64,000 nucleotides of DNA from the NCBI RefSeq assembly GCF_038005985.1, contig NZ_JBBOUI010000001.1:1756001-1820000 (forward strand). Reading direction: 5' to 3'. Below the pieces are notes generated by a model, which saw only the letters and a program-made list of their open reading frames with translations, was not told the DNA's origin and searched no databases. This document shows positions 33,005 through 42,282 of this stretch, one piece after another. Made by a program: the position numbers and the translations under genes. The number at the start of each line of letters is the position of its first letter. Within the stretch, counting starts at the first letter, position 1. Origin of the DNA: Solibacillus sp. FSL R7-0682. GTDB lineage: Bacteria; Bacillota; Bacilli; Bacillales_A; Planococcaceae.

Positions 33005-34201
33005 ATGATGAGACAAATAGTAGAACTACATGTGGATGCAAAAGCAATTAAAGATTTAACGAATGGCTATCCATTAATTTTAAAGGATGCAATTGCAACA
33101 ACAGAAGTATCGATTGAAGAAGGCAGTATACTGCATTTAGTCGATAAAAATGGCGGTTACATTGCAACAGGCTATTACGGTGCGCAAAATAAAGGAATTG
33201 GCTGGGTATTAACGCGCAAGGAAAAAGAAAAGATCGACGTAAAATTTTTCGCCAAGAAAATTCGTGAAGCAGCAGAAAAGCGTGCAAACTTTTTTGCTTC
33301 TGAAGATACGACAGCATTCCGTGTTTTTAATGGAGAAGGCGACGGAATCGGTGGATTAACGATTGATTTCTTCAACGGCTTTTATATGGTGAGTTGGTAT
33401 AGTGAAGGAATTTATTCGTTCCGCGATGAAGTATATGAAGCATTAAATGAAACACTGAATACACGAGGTGTATACGAAAAGCTAAGATTCAATACGAACG
33501 GCCAATACATCGAGCAAGATGATTTTGTATCTGGTGAAAAGGGCGAGTTCCCATTAATCGTTCAGGAAAATGGCATGAATTATGCGGTGGATTTAAATGA
33601 CGGCGCGATGACAGGTATTTTCTTAGATCAACGTAATGTACGTAAAACATTACGAGATAACTATTCAATGGACAAAACGGTGCTAAATACTTTCTCTTAT
33701 ACAGGCGCATTTTCTGTTGCGGCAGCAATGGGTGGTGCAGCGGGAACGACAAGTGTCGATCTAGCCAAACGTAGTCTAGCAAAAACAATTGAGCAGTTTG
33801 CCGTGAATGGCATTGACTATGAATCCCAAGACATTAAAGTGATGAATGTATTTGATTATTTCAACTATGCCGCACGTAAAGGCTTGAAATTTGATGTAGT
33901 AGTCCTTGATCCACCAAGCTTTGCACGAACAAAGAAAATGACATTCAGCACAGCGAAGGATTATCCGAAATTATTAATGGATGCATTAGCGATTACGAAC
34001 GATAAAGGAATCATTGTGGCTTCAACGAACAACGCAAGCTTTAACCTGAAGAAGTTTAATGGGTTTATTGAAAAAGCCTTTGCTGAATCAAACAAAAAAT
34101 ACAAAATTTTAGAACAGCATCAGCTTCCAGAAGATTTTACAATTCCACACAACTTCCCTGAGTTTAATTACTTAAAGGTCGTCATTATTCAAGTATTATA
34201 G
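33005..34201 (+). CDS. Class I SAM-dependent rRNA large-subunit methyltransferase (RlmI/YwbD-like)
   Basis: 398 residues; ATG 33005 or 33008 are both possible. An N-terminal PUA-like domain (EGSILHLVDKNGGYIATGYYG) is followed by an RlmI-type middle region and a Rossmann methyltransferase core: MTGIFLDQRNVRK, VLNTFSYTGAFSVAAAMGGA (SAM motif I), SVDLAKRSLAKTIEQF and the catalytic VVLDPPSFART. It is expected to methylate a cytosine of 23S rRNA. Monocistronic, unlinked to neighbours. Confidence 0.92.
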   Translation: MMRQIVELHVDAKAIKDLTNGYPLILKDAIATTEVSIEEGSILHLVDKNGGYIATGYYGAQNKGIGWVLTRKEKEKIDVKFFAKKIREAAEKRANFFASEDTTAFRVFNGEGDGIGGLTIDFFNGFYMVSWYSEGIYSFRDEVYEALNETLNTRGVYEKLRFNTNGQYIEQDDFVSGEKGEFPLIVQENGMNYAVDLNDGAMTGIFLDQRNVRKTLRDNYSMDKTVLNTFSYTGAFSVAAAMGGAAGTTSVDLAKRSLAKTIEQFAVNGIDYESQDIKVMNVFDYFNYAARKGLKFDVVVLDPPSFARTKKMTFSTAKDYPKLLMDALAITNDKGIIVASTNNASFNLKKFNGFIEKAFAESNKKYKILEQHQLPEDFTIPHNFPEFNYLKVVIIQVL

Positions 34202-34238
34202 TGAAATTTCAATCAAGTGGACTTTAGGAGGTAATTAG

Positions 34239-34427
34239 ATGAAATACAATAAAACAATCATGTTAAAATTGATTAATGAACATCGGGAACTACATGATGA
34301 GCTCAAAAAATTAAAATCAGAAATGGGCTTAGAAAAAAACTTTGCGGTAAAAGCACTGTATCATTCTGCTGTCGCAGATAATGGCCCATATATGCAGGAT
34401 TATCAAGATTTAGAGCGATTAAAATAA
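34239..34427 (+). CDS. Small hypothetical protein (62 residues)
   Basis: Preceded by TTAGGAGGTAATTAG, a strong ribosome binding site, and followed by a good terminator, so it is very likely a real gene. Highly charged and helical (NEHRELHDELKKLKSEMGLEKN); no signal peptide or membrane segment. Not recognised. It lies 37 bases after the rRNA methyltransferase gene, probably in its transcript. Confidence 0.7.
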   Translation: MKYNKTIMLKLINEHRELHDELKKLKSEMGLEKNFAVKALYHSAVADNGPYMQDYQDLERLK

Positions 34428-34437
34428 GAAACATAAG

Positions 34438-34474
34438 CGCGGTGCCAATTTAATTTGGTACCGCGTATTTTTTT
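34438..34474 (+). terminator. Terminator after the small protein gene
   Basis: CGCGGTGCCAA pairs with TTGGTACCGCG (one G-U), then TATTTTTTT. Confidence 0.9.
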
Positions 34475-34794
34475 GGTTCTATAAAATTATTGGTTCTATA
34501 ATATTTGTTGGGGTATCTATTCAATTTGTGCAAAAAAAAAGAACAAGATCATCCTTTTTTATATACTTGAATTGTCGAGAAACAAGTAATGGAAAGGTGA
34601 TTTGTGCTATATGAATATCCCAGGATTAAAAGGTGGAATCATAGAAAATTGTGAGCAGTTACAAAACAGTAATTCGTCGCTTTAAAAATGTTGTACAAAC
34701 AATGCCAAAAGGCAGGAAGTATGAACACTTCAAAGCAAAAGTACTATTAAGTAGAGTATATAAAGAAGTAGATATACACCTTGGTTAACAGAGA
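34475..34794. other. Gene-poor stretch with two weak short frames
   Basis: An ATG at 34611 opens 24 codons, and a GTG frame at 34651-34788 opens 45 codons. The two overlap in different frames and may be scraps of one broken gene. Nothing else is recognised here. Confidence 0.4.
34651..34788 (+). CDS. Possible short protein or gene remnant (45 residues)
   Basis: GTG-initiated frame reading SSYKTVIRRFKNVVQTMP then a basic stretch to VYKEVDIHLG. Composition is protein-like (basic, helical), but the only site, AGGTGG, is about 15 bases away. No family recognised; may be a remnant. Confidence 0.25.
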   Translation: MSSYKTVIRRFKNVVQTMPKGRKYEHFKAKVLLSRVYKEVDIHLG

Positions 34795-34929
34795 GTTGAT
34801 TGGAATGGAGGGCGGCAGACTCCTGCGGGAACAGCACGTGCGGAAAATCCACTACCAACGGGACGCTTCCCGTTGGTAGTTAGTTGGAGCCGTGCCCGCG
34901 GAAAGCGTCCGCCCGTAATGGAAATCAAC
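34795..34929. repeat. Full-length Bacillales GC-rich intergenic repeat with nested stems
   Basis: A GC-rich block in an AT-rich gap. The outer ends GTTGATT/AATCAAC pair, then GGGCGG with CCGCCC, then CTGCGGG..GCACG with CGTGCCCGCGG, and a perfect 12-bp central hairpin CTACCAACGGGA/TCCCGTTGGTAG (34852-34879). The motifs GACTCCTGCGGGAACAGCAC and GCCCGCGGAAAGCGTCCGC are familiar from repeats in many Bacillaceae genomes. No open frame. A structured RNA or a small non-autonomous element are both possible. Confidence 0.8.
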
Positions 34930-35078
34930 GGACTTGTTTAGAAAAAAGGTAGTGCCAATTGATGAATCATTATGACATTACCCCAACATTTTACTTAGAA
35001 CCATTTTCTTGAAATTAAATAAAATGTCCCCTTTTGAATTTTTTCTTGTAATAAGTATTAAAAAGGGGGAGAAGTTAA

Positions 35079-35840
35079 ATGCGCTATTTAAAACAGTATC
35101 AATCATTTTCTACAATTACGGAAATGGATGCACATGTAAAAAAGCATTTAAAGCAGAACGAATTAACGAAGTCTGAACAGGCCATTTTACGAGCAATCAG
35201 TCAGCATGCACTCTCAACACCAGGCGTAGCCCATTTAAAAGCAAAAACAATTGCGGATAAGCTTAATATTACAACAAAAACCGTCTATCGATCTGTAAAA
35301 AATATGCAACAACTACAGATTATAAATAAACTACCACAGACAAAAATGAATGGAATTAAAGGGGCTAACATTTATATTATTTATCCCTATGTCCCATCGG
35401 AAATGTCCGATCGGGCAATCGATAAAAATTGTCATGGCAGTAAGGACGGACTACCACTCCAAACAACTCAATCTATATTCTTTCAATCTTTTATTAGTAG
35501 TAATAAATTATATAAAGCAAATCGGTCAAATGCTTTTCATGAAAAGTTAATTCAGTTGTATTCAGATTGGCCGATAGAGCAAGAAATTTACGAACAACTC
35601 ACACAAGCCATTCCTCAGCTATCAATCGAAAATGAAGTGGATTATGACCGTGCAAAGCGCGTCATATTAGAAGTTGTCGTTCGTGTACAAACGGGAGCTA
35701 TTACAATCCATAGTAGTTTTTCTGCTTTTTTAATTGGAGCTTATAATAAATGGTCACTTCTCCCATTGAAAGAGGATGTCCAACAAGAAACAAGGAAGCG
35801 CCCGGTACCTTTTTATAACTGGCTTGAAATTCGAGAATGA
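35079..35840 (+). CDS. Helix-turn-helix protein, replication- or phage-type
   Basis: 253 residues. An N-terminal winged helix is clear: LTKSEQAILRAISQHALS, then AKTIADKLNITTKTVYRSVKNMQQLQIINKL. The rest is helical with no recognised enzyme domain (YSDWPIEQEIYEQLTQAIPQL). This layout resembles the HTH proteins found near plasmid or phage replication genes and 'cytosolic proteins' of Bacillus. AAAAAGGGGGAG precedes the ATG. It stands alone after a gene-poor stretch holding the repeat, so it may mark an old insertion. Confidence 0.65.
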   Translation: MRYLKQYQSFSTITEMDAHVKKHLKQNELTKSEQAILRAISQHALSTPGVAHLKAKTIADKLNITTKTVYRSVKNMQQLQIINKLPQTKMNGIKGANIYIIYPYVPSEMSDRAIDKNCHGSKDGLPLQTTQSIFFQSFISSNKLYKANRSNAFHEKLIQLYSDWPIEQEIYEQLTQAIPQLSIENEVDYDRAKRVILEVVVRVQTGAITIHSSFSAFLIGAYNKWSLLPLKEDVQQETRKRPVPFYNWLEIRE

Positions 35841-35939
35841 ATTTAATTCGGATTCCGAAAAAAATTCCATTCAGATATATCAAAATATTAAAATTTTTGT
35901 TAAAATAGTGGAACTTGAGTAAAAAAGAGGGTGAAATGA

Positions 35940-37703
35940 ATGAAGGTATTTTTTAAGCTAGGGTGGTTTTTTAAAGAGCGTAAATGGCAATATGCGATTG
36001 GGTTACTAATGCTGACGTTAGTCGCAATTTTACAGCTCATCCCACCGAAAATCATCGGTTATACAATTGATGAAATTGGTGCAGGAACGTTAACAAAGGC
36101 AAGTTTATTTAAGTTTATAGTGGTGATTGTCTTCGTTGCACTCGGAATGTACGTACTACGCTATTATTGGAGACAGATGATTTTTGGATCATCGAACTAT
36201 TTAGCACGGACACTTCGACAAAAGCTGCATCGTCATTTCTCAAAAATGTCGCCTTCCTTTTATCAAAAGCATCGTGTTGGTGATTTAATGGCCCATGCGA
36301 CAAATGATATAAGTGCCGTGCAGCAAACAGCTGGTGGTGGAGTGTTAACGCTGTTTGACTCAATTACGACTGGTGGATTTGTTATTTTAGCAATGGCGAT
36401 TACAATCGATTGGCGGCTTACGCTTATTGCACTAATTCCAATGCCATTAATGGCACTATCAACAACGTATTATGGGAAGCTTCTACATGAGCGCTTCCGA
36501 CACGCACAAGCGGCCTTTTCAGATTTGAATGATAAAACACAAGAAAGTATTACCGGAATTAAAGTGTTAAAAACATTTGGACAAAAGCAACAGGATGTAG
36601 ATGATTTTACACGTCTATCGGATGAAGTAGTTGAGAAAAACTTAAAAGTGGCGAAAATAGATTCATTATTCGATCCGACGATTAGCTTTGTAGTAGGCTT
36701 AAGCTTTTTACTTAGCTTAGGATTTGGTACGAAATTCATTTTAGAAGATGCCATGACAGTCGGTGATTTAATTGCCTTTACGACCTATTTGAATATTCTT
36801 GTATGGCCAATGTTAGCGATTGGGATGCTCTTTAATATTGTGGAGCGCGGTAGTGTATCCTATGATCGGATTGAACGATTACTAAATGAGCCAATTGAAA
36901 TCGATGATAAAAAAGATGCGATTTCAGTAATGCCTTCTGGGGATATTGAATTTCATATTGATTCCTTTACATTCCCAGGAGATGAAAAGCCTTCGTTACA
37001 TAATGTTCATTTCGAATTAAAACGTGGGGAAACACTAGGTATTGTCGGAAAAACCGGAGCAGGGAAAACTTCGATTTTAAAACTTATTTTACGAGAGTTT
37101 GAAGGCTATGATGGAGACATTCGCTTTGGTCAACATAGTATTACAGATTACGAAAAATTAAAACTTCGGGAAGCAATTGGCTATGTGCCTCAAGATCATT
37201 TCTTATTTTCTGCAAGTATTTTTTCGAATATCGCCTTTGCCAATGCAGATGCCACAATTCATGAGGTGCGTGAAGCAGCAAAACTTGCCTATATTGACGA
37301 AGATATAATGGGCTTCTCTGATGATTATAAAACAGTTGTAGGGGAGCGAGGCGTTTCATTATCTGGTGGACAAAAGCAACGTATTTCCATTGCGCGAGCA
37401 TTACTAATGAAGCCAGAGTTGCTTATTTTAGATGATTCCTTATCGGCAGTTGATGCACGTACAGAGGAAGCAATCTTACAAGCATTAAAAGAAGAGCGGA
37501 AAAATGCAACGACAATTATTACATCGCATCGCTTAAGCGCCATTCAACAAGCCCATACAATCATTGTTGTGGATAATGGGACGATTATTGAAAAGGGAAC
37601 TCATGAACAATTAATGGCTCTAAAAGGAAGTTATTATGAAATGTACGAATTGCAGCAATTGGAACAATTAGTGGAGCAAGGAGGGGATGGACATGGCGAA
37701 TGA
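35940..37703 (+). CDS. Heterodimeric ABC exporter subunit with degenerate catalytic site (YheI/YknU-like)
   Basis: 587 residues: six membrane helices and a nucleotide-binding domain. Walker A GKTGAGKTS, signature VSLSGGQKQR and Walker B LLILDDSLSAVD. The catalytic glutamate after Walker B is Asp (D499), the usual mark of the non-hydrolysing site in heterodimeric multidrug exporters such as BmrCD. The next gene overlaps it by 11 bases. Such pumps export drugs or lipids. Confidence 0.92.
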   Translation: MKVFFKLGWFFKERKWQYAIGLLMLTLVAILQLIPPKIIGYTIDEIGAGTLTKASLFKFIVVIVFVALGMYVLRYYWRQMIFGSSNYLARTLRQKLHRHFSKMSPSFYQKHRVGDLMAHATNDISAVQQTAGGGVLTLFDSITTGGFVILAMAITIDWRLTLIALIPMPLMALSTTYYGKLLHERFRHAQAAFSDLNDKTQESITGIKVLKTFGQKQQDVDDFTRLSDEVVEKNLKVAKIDSLFDPTISFVVGLSFLLSLGFGTKFILEDAMTVGDLIAFTTYLNILVWPMLAIGMLFNIVERGSVSYDRIERLLNEPIEIDDKKDAISVMPSGDIEFHIDSFTFPGDEKPSLHNVHFELKRGETLGIVGKTGAGKTSILKLILREFEGYDGDIRFGQHSITDYEKLKLREAIGYVPQDHFLFSASIFSNIAFANADATIHEVREAAKLAYIDEDIMGFSDDYKTVVGERGVSLSGGQKQRISIARALLMKPELLILDDSLSAVDARTEEAILQALKEERKNATTIITSHRLSAIQQAHTIIVVDNGTIIEKGTHEQLMALKGSYYEMYELQQLEQLVEQGGDGHGE

Positions 37704-39474
37704 ACAAGTGACAGAAACAATATCAAGTAAGGAACAAAGCGTTGTTTTAAAGCGATTATTAACCTATTTAAAGCCGCATAAAAAGCTGTTATTTGTCGCG
37801 CTTTTCCTCCTTACTTTAACTGTTATTGGTGATATGGTAGGTCCTTATTTAATTAAAGTATTTATTGATGATTACTTAATGATCGGCAATATTAATCTAC
37901 AGCCAGTATTGACATTAGCGATTAGCTATTTTGTCATTCAATTGTTAAATGTAGTGATTACGTATTATCAGCATATTAAATTCCAGGAGCTTGCCCTGAA
38001 AATTATTCAGCAACTACGGATTGATGTATTTTCAAAAATACATCAGCTCGGGATGCGCTATTTTGACCAAGTGCCTGCGGGATCGATTGTATCAAGAGCT
38101 ACGAATGATACAGAAGCGATTAAAGATATGTTCGTGTCGGTACTTATTAGTTTTGTACAAGCAGCATTTTTAATTGTCGGAGTTTACATTGCAATGTTTT
38201 TATTAAATCCAAAGCTTGCCTTAGTGATGCTGTTACTTTTACCAATCATCATTTATATTATCTACTTATACCGCAAGCTAAGTTCGGTCGTCTATATGCG
38301 GATGCGAGAAAAGCTAGGGCAATTAAATGCACGACTTTCTGAAACTTTATCCGGGATGAGTATTGTCCAAGCGTTTCGTCAAGAAAAACGTTTCAATGAT
38401 GATTTCGATACAATCAACGAAGAACATTATAATGCGATGATGGCAAATACAAAAATGAATAGCTTATTGCTACGTCCAATTATCGATTTAGTGTATTTTA
38501 CCGCGATTATCATTTTACTGTTTTATTTCGGCTGGACATCATTCGATACAGCAGTTGAAGTAGGGGTTGTTTATGCGTTTGTCACGTATATGAACCGTTT
38601 CTTTGATCCAATCAATCAAATGATGGAGCGTTTAGCAATTTTCCAACAGGCAATTGTTGCTGCATCTCGTGTATTCGCATTAATGGATAACGATGAATTA
38701 GAGCCAAAGCAGCAAAATGAAATGAAGTCTGTAACAAATGGATGTATTGAATTTAAAAATGTATCCTTTAGTTATGATGGCAAACAGGATGTACTGAAAA
38801 ACATTTCATTTACGGTAAATCCAGGGGAAACAGTGGCATTGGTAGGACATACAGGTAGTGGGAAGAGCTCAATTATTAACTTGTTAATGAGATTTTATGA
38901 ATTTGAACGAGGTGAAATCTTAATCGATGGTGAGTCAATTAAGAGCTACCCTCAGCAAGAATTGCGAGATAAAATGGGCTTAGTATTACAAGATCCATTC
39001 CTGTTTTATGGCACAATTGCCTCCAATATTCGTCTCTTTAATGACAAGCTGTCACTACAGGATGTGAAAGAAGCAGCGGAATTTGTACAGGCAAATGACT
39101 TTATTGAGGCACTTCCGGATGGTTATCAAAACCGTGTAACAGAGCGTGGCTCAACGTTCTCTAGTGGACAACGTCAATTAATCGCCTTTGCTCGTACAAT
39201 TGCGACGAACCCGAAAGTTCTAGTTCTTGATGAAGCGACCGCAGCGATCGATACTGAAACGGAAGTCGGCATTCAGCAATCTCTAGAAAAGATGCGAAAA
39301 GGAAGAACAACGATTGCGATTGCGCACCGATTATCAACGATTCAAGATGCCGAACAAATTTTAGTGCTGCATAAAGGCGAAATCGTCGAGCGCGGAACCC
39401 ATCAAGAGCTACTTGCTCAAAAAGGTTTATATGAAAAAATGTTTTTACTGCAAAATGGTATTGTAAACGAGTAA
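37693..39474 (+). CDS. Heterodimeric ABC exporter subunit, catalytically complete (YheH/YknV-like)
   Basis: 593 residues from ATG 37693 (GAGGGG 6 bases upstream). Six membrane helices and an NBD with Walker A GHTGSGKSS, signature altered to FSSGQRQ, and Walker B VLVLDEATAAID with catalytic E514. The altered signature should face the degenerate site of the partner, leaving one active ATP site, as in known heterodimers. It is followed by a bidirectional terminator. Confidence 0.92.
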   Translation: MANEQVTETISSKEQSVVLKRLLTYLKPHKKLLFVALFLLTLTVIGDMVGPYLIKVFIDDYLMIGNINLQPVLTLAISYFVIQLLNVVITYYQHIKFQELALKIIQQLRIDVFSKIHQLGMRYFDQVPAGSIVSRATNDTEAIKDMFVSVLISFVQAAFLIVGVYIAMFLLNPKLALVMLLLLPIIIYIIYLYRKLSSVVYMRMREKLGQLNARLSETLSGMSIVQAFRQEKRFNDDFDTINEEHYNAMMANTKMNSLLLRPIIDLVYFTAIIILLFYFGWTSFDTAVEVGVVYAFVTYMNRFFDPINQMMERLAIFQQAIVAASRVFALMDNDELEPKQQNEMKSVTNGCIEFKNVSFSYDGKQDVLKNISFTVNPGETVALVGHTGSGKSSIINLLMRFYEFERGEILIDGESIKSYPQQELRDKMGLVLQDPFLFYGTIASNIRLFNDKLSLQDVKEAAEFVQANDFIEALPDGYQNRVTERGSTFSSGQRQLIAFARTIATNPKVLVLDEATAAIDTETEVGIQQSLEKMRKGRTTIAIAHRLSTIQDAEQILVLHKGEIVERGTHQELLAQKGLYEKMFLLQNGIVNE

Positions 39475-39493
39475 GGAAGTTAATTAGCACAGT

Positions 39494-39540
39494 AAAAAAA
39501 ACGCTGACATTTTCTCACGAGGGGAGATGTCAGCGTTTTA
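39494..39540. terminator. Bidirectional terminator
   Basis: AAAACGCTGACAT pairs perfectly with ATGTCAGCGTTTT, with A-run before and T after; it serves the ABC operon and the convergent SDR gene. Confidence 0.88.
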
Positions 39541-39585
39541 TACGTTGGTATTCTATTTCTATATACACATTCGTGCGGAAGACAA

Positions 39586-40371
39586 TTATAAAGTCCCGCC
39601 AGAGCCGCCATCCATATTAATCGCAGTTCCTGTAATATAGCTTGCCGCATCACTTGCTAAAAAGACAATGGCATTTGCTGCCTCTTCGGTATTACCGATG
39701 CGGCCAAGCGGTATGTTTTTACCAATTTCTTTTGAATATGTTTCCCATGATTCATTTGGCATCGCCTTTTTCCATCGTGCTTCAATTTGACTACTTCGAA
39801 TAAGACCAATACATACCGCATTGACACGAATATTGTATTTCCCAAGATCATTACTCATTGCCTTCGTCAGAGCAAGTCCGGCAGCACGACTTACTGTTGT
39901 CGGTAAACTGCCTGCAGGAGGGGTTTTTGCAAGTACAGCCGATAAGTTGACAATCGAGCCTTGTCCAGCCGCCTTCATATGCTCAATTGCGTATTTTGAA
40001 GTATGAATGGCTCCAAACAGCTTTAAGTCTAAATCCGATTGCCATAACGCCGCATCGACCTCCTCAAAGCTATTTGCAGATGCTGTACCCGCATTGTTAA
40101 TTAGTATTTCTAGCTTCCCGTAATGGGCAACCGTTTGTTCCACAATCTGTTTACAGTTCTCTTCTTTAGAAATGTCGGTTGCGATAGTGAAGATTTCAAT
40201 CCCAGTTTGCTCCTTAATGAAGGCTTTTGCCTCCGCAAGCCCTTTTTCGCCACGTGCAACTATCGCTACTTGAGCACCTTCTTTCACGAATTGAAGTGCA
40301 CTATATAAACCAATTCCTTTACTGCCACCGGTTACTAACACCGTTTTTCCTTGTAAGCCTAATTCCATCAT
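39586..40371 (-). CDS. SDR-fold oxidoreductase lacking the usual YxxxK pair
   Basis: 261 residues. The cofactor-binding motif TGGSKGIG (residues 14-21), NNAG (92-95) and the Ser of VNLSAV (S144) are those of a classical short-chain dehydrogenase. The catalytic Tyr and Lys are not: the segment GSLPTTVSRAAGLALT has T158 and R162 where YxxxK is expected. The C-terminus has the standard ITGTAINMDGG. It may be a non-classical SDR with other chemistry, or a binding protein. GGAGG lies 5 bases before the start; the second Met is equally possible. Monocistronic. Confidence 0.85.
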   Translation of the reverse strand: MMELGLQGKTVLVTGGSKGIGLYSALQFVKEGAQVAIVARGEKGLAEAKAFIKEQTGIEIFTIATDISKEENCKQIVEQTVAHYGKLEILINNAGTASANSFEEVDAALWQSDLDLKLFGAIHTSKYAIEHMKAAGQGSIVNLSAVLAKTPPAGSLPTTVSRAAGLALTKAMSNDLGKYNIRVNAVCIGLIRSSQIEARWKKAMPNESWETYSKEIGKNIPLGRIGNTEEAANAIVFLASDAASYITGTAINMDGGSGGTL

Positions 40372-40599
40372 TCATACCTCCAATCGATTTTCTACAAATC
40401 TATTGTAACAAAACTTTCTGAATAATTTAAAATATTTAGAAGGAAATTTCTAGTACCGAATTATTTTATAGGCACCGACATTTACATATGAAAATTCGAC
40501 AACTATAATGGAGACACTTGGTTGGACAACTCGTACAATCATTGAATGACATACAGAAAAATTCTTTATGTGTTTTTCTATTATTAAAGAGGTGCAGTA

Positions 40600-41502
40600 A
40601 TGACGGATTACAAAAAAGGTATATTCTATGCGATAGGGGCATACCTAATGTGGGGAATGATTCCTCTATATTGGAAGCAGATTGATACGGTTTCAAGTAT
40701 TGAAATTTTGGTCAGTCGCGTTATTTGGTCGTTTCTATTAACGGCATTTTTTATTTTAATTATCGGGCAACGAAAAGCGTTACTTGCAGACATTCGCTAT
40801 TTATGGGCGAATCAAAAGCAATTTTGGTCTTTATTTGTTGCATCCATTATTATATCGATTAACTGGGGCGTTTATATTTGGGCCGTGAATAATGATCAGC
40901 TCATTCAAGCTAGCTTAGGCTATTATATTAATCCGCTTATTTCAGTTGTTTTTGGTTTAATTTTTTTCCAAGAAAAATTATCGATGGCAACCATTGTTTC
41001 TGTGAGCATTGCTGGGTTTGGTGTATGTGTTATGGCATTTTCAGGTGGGACATTTCCATGGATTTCTCTAACGCTTGCAATTAGCTTTGCGTTTTATGGC
41101 GTATTAAAAAAGAAAATTCAGCTTGATGCAACACGTGGACTAGCTATTGAAACATTATATATAGTGCCGCTTGCAATGGGCGTGTATTTGTATTTAATGA
41201 ATTCAACAGAAGTAGCATTTATGCACGTTGATTGGAAAACAAATTTATTTCTAATTGGAAGTGGGGTTGTAACAGCACTTCCGCTTATACTATTTGCAAA
41301 GGGAGCTCAAAAAATTCCATTGTACTTAATGGGGTTCATTCAATTTTTATCGCCAACAATCAGTTTGATTCTCGGGGTTGTTGTTTTTAAAGAACCATTC
41401 ACGGCAATTGAATCATTTACATTCGGTTGTATATGGTTGTCCGTCCTAATCTTTTCTCTATCAAAATTCGTCGAAGCAAGAAAGCGATATGTAAGAGTAT
41501 AA
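40600..41502 (+). CDS. rarD: EamA-type transporter RarD
   Basis: 300 residues with ten membrane helices. The RarD signature start is present: GIFYAIGAYLMWGMIPLYWK, then SRVIWSFLLTAFF, and NWGVYIWAVNNDQLIQASLGYYINPL. Belongs to the DMT superfamily; named for chloramphenicol sensitivity in another organism, substrate not known. AAAGAGGTG precedes the ATG. Confidence 0.92.
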   Translation: MTDYKKGIFYAIGAYLMWGMIPLYWKQIDTVSSIEILVSRVIWSFLLTAFFILIIGQRKALLADIRYLWANQKQFWSLFVASIIISINWGVYIWAVNNDQLIQASLGYYINPLISVVFGLIFFQEKLSMATIVSVSIAGFGVCVMAFSGGTFPWISLTLAISFAFYGVLKKKIQLDATRGLAIETLYIVPLAMGVYLYLMNSTEVAFMHVDWKTNLFLIGSGVVTALPLILFAKGAQKIPLYLMGFIQFLSPTISLILGVVVFKEPFTAIESFTFGCIWLSVLIFSLSKFVEARKRYVRV

Positions 41503-41513
41503 GGAGAAAAATG

Positions 41514-41543
41514 CCTCATAAGCTATAACTTATGGGGTCTTTT
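41514..41543 (+). terminator. Terminator after rarD
   Basis: CCTCATAAG pairs with CTTATGGGG (one G-U), 6-base loop, then TCTTTTT. Confidence 0.8.
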
Positions 41544-41818
41544 TATTGTTTAAAGTTATATGGAAATGAATAATTAGTATAAAGCTGTATTGTATGACAC
41601 AAAATGTGCTTAAACGCTAGTATTTATCACCGAAATTGAAACTCACTTTTAGCGCTTTTAGCCATTTATTTTTGAGTTTCTTCATATATTTCGTTTTTCC
41701 AATTGTTTTGATGGAATCTTTGTGCTATCGTTGCTAATTGAATGATATGTGAAAGTGTGAACTTTCGTAATTACATATTCACTGTAAAAATATATTGTGA
41801 TGGCAAAGGAGAGTTATT
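41544..41818. other. Leader region of the yjlC-ndh operon
   Basis: About 275 bases with no gene. TGTGAAAGTGTGAACTTTC at about 41750 contains two direct TGTGAA half-sites and a GAAAG/CTTTC inverted pair, possibly an operator; it does not fit the Rex consensus. A clear -35/-10 pair was not found. Confidence 0.35.
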
Positions 41819-42247
41819 ATGTCAGAAATGAATAATCAACAGGTAGAAAAATTATCTGTGACACAAGAGCAATTAGATGTTCTTGATCAATTATTAAAGC
41901 CAGAGGTACAAGCTTCATTAAATACGCTTGTTGAAAACTTACCGAAATTAGCTGAAATGACAACTTTATTAACGAAATCATATGACTTCGCTACAGCAGT
42001 AGCAACAGATGAAACGTTAAAAAATGATACAGTTGCAGCTGTAACAGAAATGGCTGCACCCGTAGTAGGTACTGCAAAATCTTTAGCACAAATTACGATT
42101 GAAGCTAAAGACCGTGCAGAAGAAAGCAATGAAACAGTAGGTATTTTCGGATTAATGAAAATGCTTAAAGACCCACAAGTACAAGGCGTATTACGTTTCG
42201 CGAATGCCTTTTTAGCAGTTAGCGCTGAGCGTAAAGCAAACAAATAA
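41819..42247 (+). CDS. yjlC: YjlC-like DUF1641 protein
   Basis: 142 residues, helical and soluble, with the DUF1641 core QLDVLDQLLKPEVQASLNTLVENLPKLAEM and the C-terminal FGLMKMLKDPQVQGVLRFANAFL. In B. subtilis yjlC lies just upstream of ndh; the same order is kept here with a 35-base gap. Its role is not known but the link suggests a partner or regulator of NADH dehydrogenase. Confidence 0.9.
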   Translation: MSEMNNQQVEKLSVTQEQLDVLDQLLKPEVQASLNTLVENLPKLAEMTTLLTKSYDFATAVATDETLKNDTVAAVTEMAAPVVGTAKSLAQITIEAKDRAEESNETVGIFGLMKMLKDPQVQGVLRFANAFLAVSAERKANK

Positions 42248-42282
42248 TTCGCATACTCAAATAAATGGAGGATTCAATCACT

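Noticed and set aside
35079-35840. Plasmid replication initiator
   Set aside because: Only the HTH is recognisable; no iterons or replication-origin features are nearby.
41740-41775. Possible Rex operator upstream of yjlC-ndh
   Set aside because: The half-sites TGTGAA occur as direct repeats and not as TTGTGA-N6-TCACAA, so the Rex consensus is not met.
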